A DNA stretch of 13,612 nt from CAYJPV01 sp964396055. Its GTDB lineage: Bacteria > Acidobacteriota > Vicinamibacteria > Vicinamibacterales > JAKQTR01. The DNA is taken from positions 1 through 13,612 of the forward strand of contig CAYNDV010000126.1 of the NCBI GenBank assembly GCA_964396055.1, read 5' to 3'. The notes under the pieces were generated by a model, which was not told the origin of the DNA, made no database searches, and saw only the letters and a list, made by a program, of their open reading frames with translations. Shown one piece after another: positions 1 to 5,003 of the stretch (the first letter of the stretch is position 1; each line of letters starts with the position of its first letter). A program made the translations under genes and the position numbers.

Positions 1-110
1 GCCCCACGCCCCACGCCCCACGCCCCACGCCCCACGCCCCACGCCCCACGCCCCCCGCCCCACGCCCCACGCCCCACGCCCCACGCCCCACGCCCCACGC
101 CCCACGCCCC
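1..110. repeat. Heptanucleotide tandem array, unit GCCCCAC
   Basis: Fifteen consecutive 7-base units (GCCCCAC) fill positions 1-105 and a partial unit ends at 110. All are identical except the eighth (50-56), where A is replaced by C. The array starts at the window edge, so its true length is unknown. It has no spacers and no dyad. It ends only 4 bp before the -10-like box of the following VWA gene, so the -35 region of that gene lies inside the array. Confidence 0.95.
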
Positions 111-114
111 GTGC

Positions 115-120
115 TACTCT
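115..120 (+). promoter_or_regulatory. Putative -10 box of the VWA gene (leaderless arrangement)
   Basis: TACTCT sits 6 bases before the ATG at 127, so a transcript would begin at or next to the start codon. No Shine-Dalgarno sequence is visible upstream of that ATG, which fits a leaderless mRNA. The same layout (GCTAC, 6 bases, ATG) precedes the frataxin gene at 2105. Assignment is by motif and spacing only. Confidence 0.4.
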
Positions 121-126
121 GCAGAC

Positions 127-1068
127 ATGGGCACACGCACGACGGGTCTGGTGCTGGCGGCCATCGGGGCCGCCGGTGTGGCCGCACTATCGGCTGCGGC
201 GGGGGGCGACGGGCAACAGGGCCAGGGCGCGATCTTCCGTTCGGGAACCAAGCTGGTGCCGGTCTACGCCACGGTCACCGACGCCGAGGATCGCCTCGTG
301 CCCGACCTGACGCGCGACGATTTCGAGATCTACGACAACGACAAGCTGCAGGAGATTCTGGTCTTCGAGAACCAGCCGCAGCCGTTCACGACGGTGATCA
401 TGCTGGACACCAGCGGCAGCATGACCGACTCGCTCAAGCTCGTGTACGCCGGCGCCGAGCAGTTCCTGAACCGCCTGCAGCCGCAGGACAAGGCCCAGGT
501 CGGGGCCTTCAACGACAAGATCGAGTTCAGCGGCGTCTTCACGTCCGACCGCGACGAACTCGCCGCCGCCCTGCGCGACCTCGATTTCGGCTACCCCACG
601 CGGCTGAACGACGCCATCGACGCGTCGCTCAACCAACTGGCCGGCATCGAGGGCCGCCGGGTGATCGTGCTGCTGACCGACGGCGAGGACACCGCCAGCA
701 AGGTCGGCCAGGGCACCGTGCTCGACAGGGCCCGCGCTGACGAAGTGATGATCTACGGCATCGGCCTCGAGTCGGTGTTCTTCAACGGCGCCCGGCGCGT
801 GAAGACCAGCCCCGACAAGGTCCTGCGGAAGCTGGCCGAAGAAACCGGCGGCGGGTACTACCTGCTCGACGAAGCCCGCGACCTGAACGCCACCTTCACG
901 CGCATCGCCCAGGAACTGCGCAGCCAGTACGTGCTGGCCTTCGCGCCCGCCCAGCTCGACGGCAAGGTGCACCGGCTGACCGTGAAAGTGAAACGCCCGG
1001 GGATGAAGCCCCGGGCGCGCAAGACGTACGTGGCCGTCGCCGATACGGCCCCGGCGCAGAAACGTTAG
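127..1068 (+). CDS. Secreted VWFA-related (von Willebrand A) domain protein
   Basis: A 313-residue exported protein with a von Willebrand factor A fold, of the 'VWFA-related' type found in large numbers in Acidobacteriota. Residues 1-26 look like a signal peptide (hydrophobic GLVLAAIGAAGVAALSAAA stretch). Residues 38-80 form the family's N-terminal beta region (VPVYATVTD, then LTRDDFEIYDN). The VWA domain spans about 86-265 and has a complete MIDAS metal site: DTSGS at 94-98, Thr158 in PTRLNDA, and Asp185 in LLTDGED. A beta-rich tail ends in basic residues. The role is probably divalent-cation-dependent protein or ligand binding outside the cytoplasm; no enzymatic motif is seen and the partner is unknown. 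The ATG at 127 is chosen because it opens the signal peptide. The gene stands alone and converges on the small ORF at 1065-1151, with overlapping stop codons. Confidence 0.9.
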   Translation: MGTRTTGLVLAAIGAAGVAALSAAAGGDGQQGQGAIFRSGTKLVPVYATVTDAEDRLVPDLTRDDFEIYDNDKLQEILVFENQPQPFTTVIMLDTSGSMTDSLKLVYAGAEQFLNRLQPQDKAQVGAFNDKIEFSGVFTSDRDELAAALRDLDFGYPTRLNDAIDASLNQLAGIEGRRVIVLLTDGEDTASKVGQGTVLDRARADEVMIYGIGLESVFFNGARRVKTSPDKVLRKLAEETGGGYYLLDEARDLNATFTRIAQELRSQYVLAFAPAQLDGKVHRLTVKVKRPGMKPRARKTYVAVADTAPAQKR

Positions 1069-1151
1069 GCGAGGGCCGCAGCCGCCACGGCGACGACCAG
1101 CAGCAGGGCCACGAGCCAGTCCGCGTTGCTGGAGAAGTTCCACTCGTGCAT
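1065..1151 (-). CDS. Small single-pass membrane protein (28 aa), unrecognised
   Basis: A 28-codon frame reading MHEWNFSSNADW followed by LVALLLVVAVAAAALA and TAA. It has a short polar, Trp-containing head and a 16-residue hydrophobic tail that could span the membrane. The start is supported by a strong ribosome-binding site, GAAGGAGGG, ending 4 bases before the ATG. Its TAA (1067-1065) interlocks with the TAG of the VWA gene (1066-1068), giving a tail-to-tail overlap of 4 bp. It lies 194 bp downstream of the same-strand Cys-rich gene, so it could share that transcript or have its own. I do not recognise a family. Evidence for coding is the RBS and the amphipathic-to-hydrophobic layout; conservation cannot be tested here. 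Confidence 0.55.
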   Translation of the reverse strand: MHEWNFSSNADWLVALLLVVAVAAAALA

Positions 1152-1155
1152 GACA

Positions 1156-1164
1156 CCCTCCTTC
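1156..1164 (-). promoter_or_regulatory. Strong ribosome-binding site for the 28-aa ORF
   Basis: Read on the minus strand this is GAAGGAGGG, a near-perfect anti-16S match ending 4 bases before the ATG at 1151-1149. It is the best Shine-Dalgarno sequence in this part of the window and the main reason for calling the small gene. Confidence 0.6.
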
Positions 1165-1345
1165 GGGGGGAAAACGGCTCTACTCTCGACCGCCCCGCCG
1201 GCGAGGACAGCTCACGCAGGACCGTTCCACATCCGGGAAGGCGGTGAACCTGGGCCGGTCGGCCTCTGCGGTCGGTTTCGAGCCTGCCTGTATCCTTAGA
1301 CGCAGGCCGACCCCCGTTGGTTTAGTCGCCCGTGCGGGCCGCGTG

Positions 1346-1894
1346 TCAGCGCGCGTGCGGGTTGTCGATGACCAGGCCCGGCTGCTCACGCCGGAACGTC
1401 TCGGCCACGTGGCAGGTGAAGCAGATCGCCTCGTGGGTGGCCAGCACGTCGTGCAGCGTCTCCGGCCGCACCTCGTGCCACTGCACCGTCGTCCCGTCGG
1501 GCCCGCGCAGCGCCGGCTTCTGCTGCGTCCAGTCGATGAGGCCGATGGCCTTGCCGCAGAGCGCGCAGGTCTTGTCCGTGTACCACTGCGTGACCTGCGT
1601 CCGGACCAGGCAGTCCACGGGCTGGGCTTCGATTTGTCTCAGGCAGTCCTGGCCGCAACCGGCCTTCTCGGGCCACCGCGTGCATGATTCGAGGCGCAGG
1701 TGGCCGGGGCTGCCGGCCGGCGAGACCGCCGCGTGGGCGGCATCGACCCGGACGGCCACGAACTGGCCGTTGTCGGGGCAGGCGACGACGCGGTCGCCCC
1801 GCATGAGGAAGTACTCGCGCAGCCGCTTCCGCGACGCGAGGTAGAGCACGGCCAACACGGCGAGTGTTCCGAGGGCGTAGAACAATCCGGTCAT
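1346..1894 (-). CDS. Membrane-anchored Cys-rich protein with paired CXXC motifs
   Basis: A 182-residue protein with one N-terminal membrane helix (residues 3-20) followed by a basic stretch SRKRLREYF, which by the positive-inside rule would keep the soluble part in the cytoplasm. The soluble part has nine cysteines: C39, C71, C80, C84, C95, the pair C110-A-L-C113, and the pair C158-F-T-C161 followed by His162. CXXC with CXXC 44 residues later is the layout of a zinc-ribbon or rubredoxin-like knuckle; CXXCH is also the c-type heme attachment motif. The two readings imply opposite topologies. I favour metal binding, because a single heme site in a protein with eight other or paired cysteines would be unusual, but this is unresolved. 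The ATG at 1894 is preceded by GGAGGAA at 6 bases. No family name recognised. Confidence 0.75.
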   Translation of the reverse strand: MTGLFYALGTLAVLAVLYLASRKRLREYFLMRGDRVVACPDNGQFVAVRVDAAHAAVSPAGSPGHLRLESCTRWPEKAGCGQDCLRQIEAQPVDCLVRTQVTQWYTDKTCALCGKAIGLIDWTQQKPALRGPDGTTVQWHEVRPETLHDVLATHEAICFTCHVAETFRREQPGLVIDNPHAR

Positions 1895-1900
1895 GGCACG

Positions 1901-1921
1901 TTCCTCCGCGGCCCTATCCTA
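1901..1921 (-). promoter_or_regulatory. Promoter -10 and RBS of the Cys-rich gene
   Basis: On the minus strand TAGGAT (1921-1916) is a plausible -10 box, followed after a short leader by the Shine-Dalgarno GGAGGAA (1907-1901), 6 bases before the ATG at 1894. No clear -35 is seen; that region would fall in the heptamer array at 1925-1994. Confidence 0.4.
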
Positions 1922-1924
1922 CTC

Positions 1925-1994
1925 GGTTCCAGGTTCCAGGTTCCAGGTTCCAGGTTCACGGTTCACGGTTCACGGTTTGCGGTTTACGGTTCAC
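1925..1994. repeat. Degenerate heptanucleotide array, units GGTTCCA and GGTTCAC
   Basis: Ten contiguous 7-base units: four GGTTCCA, three GGTTCAC, then GGTTTGC, GGTTTAC and GGTTCAC. All units keep GGTT. It lies between the divergent Cys-rich and frataxin genes. The period is the same as in the array at 1-110, but the sequence is unrelated. Confidence 0.95.
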
Positions 1995-2039
1995 CCCTCG
2001 ACCGGGCCCGGGGCGACCCTGAGCAGGGTCGAAGGGTCG
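1995..2039. repeat. REP-like palindromic element
   Basis: Nested inverted repeats. Outer arms CCCTCGACC (1995-2003) and GGTCGAAGGG (2027-2036) pair with one bulged base. An inner hairpin GACCCT-GAGC-AGGGTC spans 2015-2030. A 10-base palindrome CCGGGCCCGG spans 2002-2011. The GTCGAAGGGTC and CCTGAGC pieces resemble a dispersed extragenic repeat I recall from many environmental genomes; that is recollection, not a search result. It has no coding capacity. Confidence 0.65.
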
Positions 2040-2065
2040 GGGCTCGGCATCCGGGGTTTCTTCGT

Positions 2066-2089
2066 GGCGTCCGGCTTCAGCCGGACGCC
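2066..2089. repeat. Perfect 11-bp-stem inverted repeat
   Basis: GGCGTCCGGCT, two bases (TC), then AGCCGGACGCC: every stem position pairs. It ends 3 bp before the TACAAT box of the frataxin gene, so the hairpin covers its -35 region. The spurious peptides it encodes (GVRLQPDA on one frame, ASGFSRT on another) are ones I recall from mis-annotated ORFs in Acidobacteriota, suggesting a lineage-wide dispersed repeat. Possible roles are a regulator-binding palindrome, a transcript end for readthrough, or a mobile repeat. Confidence 0.75.
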
Positions 2090-2092
2090 TGC

Positions 2093-2098
2093 TACAAT
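2093..2098 (+). promoter_or_regulatory. Putative -10 box of the frataxin gene (leaderless arrangement)
   Basis: TACAAT, a good -10 match, lies exactly 6 bases before the ATG at 2105, so the predicted start of transcription coincides with the start codon. No Shine-Dalgarno sequence fits in the gap. Confidence 0.5.
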
Positions 2099-2104
2099 CG
2101 CCCC

Positions 2105-2425
2105 ATGACTGCGCTTACGGACCAGGCTTTCCGGGTGAAGGCCGACGAGACGCTCGAGGCTGCCCAGCGCGCGCTCCTCGACTGGGCCGACCGTGACGGA
2201 TTCGAGGTGGAACTGCAGGGAGGCGTCCTGAACATCCTCTTCGAGGAGCCTTCCCCGGCCCGATTCGTCATCAGCCCGAACGCGCCGGTCCGCCAGATCT
2301 GGGTGTCGGCCCTGGTCAGGAGCTACAAGCTGGCCTGGGACGACGCCCGGGCGGCGTTCGTCCTCGAGGGTGACACGCTCGAAGCCCTGCTCCGGCGGCT
2401 GATCCAGCAGCATCTCGACAGCTGA
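2105..2425 (+). CDS. cyaY: Frataxin-like iron-binding protein CyaY
   Basis: A 106-residue protein, the usual size of bacterial CyaY. Frataxins bind iron and modulate Fe-S cluster assembly in the cytoplasm through contact with the cysteine desulfurase/scaffold complex. The frataxin fold is visible in order: an acidic N-terminal helix (DQAFRVKADETLEAAQRALLDW, about 6-27, rich in Asp and Glu for iron binding), strands FEVELQGG (33-40) and VLNILFEE (41-48), strand ARFVISPN (52-59), the hallmark QIWVSA (64-69), AFVLEG (84-89), and the C-terminal helix TLEALLRRLIQQHL. The ATG at 2105 is chosen because it gives standard frataxin length and follows a -10 box; upstream in-frame sequence is low-complexity repeat. 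No other Fe-S assembly gene is in the window, so it stands apart from an isc or suf cluster. Confidence 0.85.
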   Translation: MTALTDQAFRVKADETLEAAQRALLDWADRDGFEVELQGGVLNILFEEPSPARFVISPNAPVRQIWVSALVRSYKLAWDDARAAFVLEGDTLEALLRRLIQQHLDS

Positions 2426-2481
2426 TCGGCAACCCTGGAAGGTGTCAGCCCCGGGAGGGCCCTGCGCTCCCGATTACCCTG

Positions 2482-2516
2482 TACAATGGGCCGGTCACGG
2501 TTTCAAAGCCCGGAGG
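2482..2516 (+). promoter_or_regulatory. Promoter -10 and RBS of the lipoprotein operon
   Basis: TACAAT at 2482-2487 is a good -10 box in the 97-bp gap after the frataxin gene. It is followed by the Shine-Dalgarno GGAGG (2512-2516), 6 bases before the ATG at 2523. Unlike the frataxin gene, this unit has a conventional leader. No recognisable -35. Confidence 0.5.
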
Positions 2517-2522
2517 TATCCC

Positions 2523-3182
2523 ATGCGGAAGTTCGCCACGGCGTTCGTGGTTGTGTCGATGACCTTTGCGCTCGCCGCGTGCGGGAGCAGCAAGAAGGAA
2601 GAGGAGGCCAGGGCCGCCGAGGAAGCGAAGAAGGCCCAGGAGCAGGCTCAGGCCGGCGGCGGCTCGGTCCAGGACATGGCCAAGGGCATGGAGCAGTTCG
2701 CCCAGTCGATGCAGCAGCTCCAGCAGAGCCAGGACGGCAAGACGTACGAGCCGGTCAGCTTCAAGGAACTCCAGGCCGTGCTGCCCGACATCAGCGGGTG
2801 GGAGAAGGAGAAGCCCCGCGGCGAGATGATGACCGCGCCGGTGAAGTTCTCCCAGGCCGAGGTCGTCTACACGAAGGACGACGCGCGCGTGGAGGTCAAG
2901 ATTGTCGACACCGCCATGTCGCAGATGCTCACGCTGCCTTACCAGATGTTCCTGATGGCGAATTACGCCCGCGAAACGGACTCCGGCTACGAGAAGGCGA
3001 CCAAGGTGGCCGGCTACCCCGGGTGGGAGAAGTGGAACAGCGAGGACAAGCAGGCCGAGACCGGGGCCATCGTCGGGCAGCGGTTCCTGGTGACTGCCGA
3101 GGGTAACGGCGTCGAGAACGCCACCGTCGTGAAGGATATCGTCGCGAAGATCGATCTCGCGAAACTGGCTGGACTGAAGTAG
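2523..3182 (+). CDS. Hypothetical lipoprotein with Glu/Ala/Gln-rich linker
   Basis: A 219-residue predicted lipoprotein. Residues 1-20 are a type II signal peptide with lipobox LAAC (Cys20), followed by GSSKK, so the mature protein is lipidated and probably sent to the outer membrane (no Asp at +2). Residues 24-44 are charged and helical (EEARAAEEAKKAQEQAQ), followed by Gly-rich and Gln-rich segments to about 70 that look like a coiled coil or flexible linker. A compact domain from about 78 to 219 carries PVSFKELQAVLP and DISGWEKEKP near its start and a repeat-free alpha/beta pattern after it. I do not recognise this domain. The start is fixed by GGAGG at 6 bases and by the signal peptide. 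It is first of three closely packed genes (4-bp and 2-bp gaps), so it probably works with the TPR and membrane proteins downstream. Confidence 0.8.
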   Translation: MRKFATAFVVVSMTFALAACGSSKKEEEARAAEEAKKAQEQAQAGGGSVQDMAKGMEQFAQSMQQLQQSQDGKTYEPVSFKELQAVLPDISGWEKEKPRGEMMTAPVKFSQAEVVYTKDDARVEVKIVDTAMSQMLTLPYQMFLMANYARETDSGYEKATKVAGYPGWEKWNSEDKQAETGAIVGQRFLVTAEGNGVENATVVKDIVAKIDLAKLAGLK

Positions 3183-3186
3183 TTCC

Positions 3187-4440
3187 GTGGGTGGGCCTGC
3201 GCGCCGTCGATCGTGGCGGGTCCCCGCCCTCGCCGTCGTGCTGGCAGCGGTCGTGCCGGGCGTGGCGCAGGCCGCGCCCGCCGATCCTGAATCGGCCGCC
3301 CTGCGACGGCAGGCCCTCTCGCTCACCTACAACCTCGATCGCGAAGAGGCGGTGGCCGTGCTCAGGCAGGCCATCGCCCGGCACCCGGAAGATCCGGCCA
3401 ATCACCTCGCGCTGGCCTCGGTGGTCTGGTCGCAGCTGCTCTTCCGACGCGGCTCCATCACCATCGACGAGTACCTCGGCCCTCCCTCGGGCTCCGATCT
3501 CGCGCGCACGCCGCCTCCCGCCGATGTCACGTCCACGTTCCGGACGTCGGTGGCCCGGGCGCTCGAACTGGCGGAGCGCCGGCTGAAGACGCACCCCAAC
3601 GACCCCGAGGCCCTCTTCCACGCTGGCCTGGCCGTCGGGCGCGAGGCCGCGTTTGTCGCCACGGAGGAAGGCAAGGTGATGGGCGCCTTCCGGGCGGCCA
3701 AACGGGCTTTCGATACGCACGAACGGGTACTCCAGCTCGATCCGTCCCGCAAGGAGGCTGGCCTCATCGTCGGCACGTACCGCTACATCGTCGCCACGCT
3801 GGGGCTGTTCAAGCGGTGGCTCGCGTACCTGGCGGGGTTCGGCGGCGATCGGGCGGTGGCGATGCGCCTGCTCGAGGAGTGCGCCACGCATCCAAGCGAC
3901 CTGCAGGCTGAAGCCCAGTTCGCCCTGCTCGTCACCTACAGCCGCGAGAACCGCCACGACGACGTGCTGCGGGTGCTGAAGGGGCTGCGCGAGCAGTTCC
4001 CGCGCAACCGCCTGCTGTGGATCGAAACGGGCGCCACGCTGCTGCGCGCGAACCGCCCGGCGGAAGCGCTGCCCTGGCTCGACGACGGCTGGGCCAGGCT
4101 GGCGCGCGACACCCGCCCCCGGGCCTTCGGCGAGGAGGCCATGTGGCGGTACAAACGCGGCCTGGCGCTGGCGATGCTGGGACGCGGCGCCGAGGCCCGC
4201 GTCGAAGCCGCCGCGGGGGCAGCGCTCCCGGCGGCGCGCTGGGTCAAGGGCCGGATCGCCGCCGTCACCGGGCGCGTCGAAGATCTGGCGGGCAACCGGA
4301 CCGCCGCCCTCCAGGCCTACCGGCAGGCCGTCGATCTCTGCAGGGCCGGCAACGACGCCCTGGGGGTGGAGGACGCGGAGCGTTGGATCGATAAACCTTT
4401 CCGGGGAACTTCGGCTGCGCCGGGCCGTCAGTACGAGTAG
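3187..4440 (+). CDS. Exported tetratricopeptide-repeat protein
   Basis: A 417-residue exported helical-repeat protein. A signal peptide covers residues 1-30 (basic RRRSWR, hydrophobic core, cleavage near VAQA-AP). TPR-like helix pairs occur at about 36-70 (DREEAVAVLRQAIARHPEDP), 124-158 (ALELAERRLKTHPNDPEALF), 165-190, 240-275, 276-305 and 350-395. The segment around 193-235 (GTYRYIVATLGLFKRW, then FGGDRAVAMRLLEECA) recalls the middle of IML2/TTC39-type TPR proteins, a weak resemblance from memory. TPRs mediate protein-protein contact; a structural or scaffold role in the periplasm is likely, with no catalytic motif seen. It starts with GTG, 4 bp after the lipoprotein stop, with no good RBS, suggesting translational coupling. 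Confidence 0.8.
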   Translation: MGGPARRRSWRVPALAVVLAAVVPGVAQAAPADPESAALRRQALSLTYNLDREEAVAVLRQAIARHPEDPANHLALASVVWSQLLFRRGSITIDEYLGPPSGSDLARTPPPADVTSTFRTSVARALELAERRLKTHPNDPEALFHAGLAVGREAAFVATEEGKVMGAFRAAKRAFDTHERVLQLDPSRKEAGLIVGTYRYIVATLGLFKRWLAYLAGFGGDRAVAMRLLEECATHPSDLQAEAQFALLVTYSRENRHDDVLRVLKGLREQFPRNRLLWIETGATLLRANRPAEALPWLDDGWARLARDTRPRAFGEEAMWRYKRGLALAMLGRGAEARVEAAAGAALPAARWVKGRIAAVTGRVEDLAGNRTAALQAYRQAVDLCRAGNDALGVEDAERWIDKPFRGTSAAPGRQYE

Positions 4441-4442
4441 CT

Positions 4443-4964
4443 ATGGCGAAGAAGACACCCTGGGGCTGGATCATCTTCGGCATCGTGGCCTTCACGATGC
4501 TGGTGGGGGTCAGCCTCGTCGCCGTGGCGGGCTACTACGTCTACCGCCAGTTCGCGTTCGAATCCATGCCCGCGACCGAACGGACGGCGGAGGAGAAGTT
4601 CGACGCCATGGCCAGGCGGTTCGAGGGCGAAGAACCCCTGCTGATCATCGAGGACGGCGAGCCGGTCCTCAACGAGAAGGCGTCGGACCGCCGGAAACCG
4701 GGGCGCATCGACGCGCTGCGCGTCATGGTGTGGGACCCGTCCGAGGAACGGGTGGTGTCGCTCAACATCCCCTTCTGGCTGGTGCGCATGACGGAGGGGC
4801 GGCCCATCAAGCTCTCGGCCGGAGACGAAGGCCACGCGACGACGCCGCAACTCAAGGTGACGGCCAGGGACCTCGAGCGCCACGGCCCCGGCCTCATCCT
4901 CATGCACAAGGACCGGCACGGCGAGCGCGTCATCGTCTGGGCGGAGGCGGAAAAGGGCCGTTAG
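4443..4964 (+). CDS. Single-pass membrane protein of unknown function
   Basis: A 173-residue protein with one N-terminal membrane helix (about 9-34, WIIFGIVAFTMLVGVSLVAV) preceded by MAKK, predicting an N-in orientation with the soluble domain outside the cytoplasm. The soluble part (40-173) has conserved-looking beta segments: LRVMVWD (92-98), VVSLNIPFWLVRM (104-116), and ARDLERHGPGLILMHKD followed by GERVIVWAE at the C-terminus. I do not recognise the family. It begins 2 bp after the TPR stop codon and is the last gene of the three-gene unit. Its last two codons and stop lie in an octamer array, so the C-terminus may have been set by repeat expansion. Confidence 0.75.
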   Translation: MAKKTPWGWIIFGIVAFTMLVGVSLVAVAGYYVYRQFAFESMPATERTAEEKFDAMARRFEGEEPLLIIEDGEPVLNEKASDRRKPGRIDALRVMVWDPSEERVVSLNIPFWLVRMTEGRPIKLSAGDEGHATTPQLKVTARDLERHGPGLILMHKDRHGERVIVWAEAEKGR

Positions 4965-5003
4965 GCCGTTCGGCCGTTCGGCCGTCAGGCCGTCAGGCCG
5001 TCA
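4956..5003. repeat. Octanucleotide tandem array spanning two convergent stop codons
   Basis: Six contiguous 8-base units with core GGCCGT: GGCCGTTA, GGCCGTTC twice, then GGCCGTCA three times. The first unit contains the TAG of the plus-strand membrane protein (4962-4964). The last unit contains the TGA of the minus-strand channel gene (5003-5001). GGCC in each unit is self-complementary, but no strong hairpin with a T-run is formed. Confidence 0.9.

Noticed and set aside
1..110. CRISPR array or origin iterons
   Set aside because: The units are directly abutting 7-mers without spacers or dyad, and no cas or replication gene is nearby.
1152..1345. Possible small RNA or promoter in the gap between the Cys-rich gene and the micro-ORF
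   Set aside because: Short GGTCGG-type direct repeats are present, but I see no convincing -35/-10 pair, hairpin with T-run or coding frame.
1700..2104. N-terminal extension of the frataxin frame
   Set aside because: It reads through the heptamer array and the palindromes; the ATG at 2105 gives standard CyaY length.
2442..2475. Terminator after the frataxin gene
   Set aside because: Only a 5-bp stem (GGGAG/CTCCC) with no T-run is seen, too weak to list.
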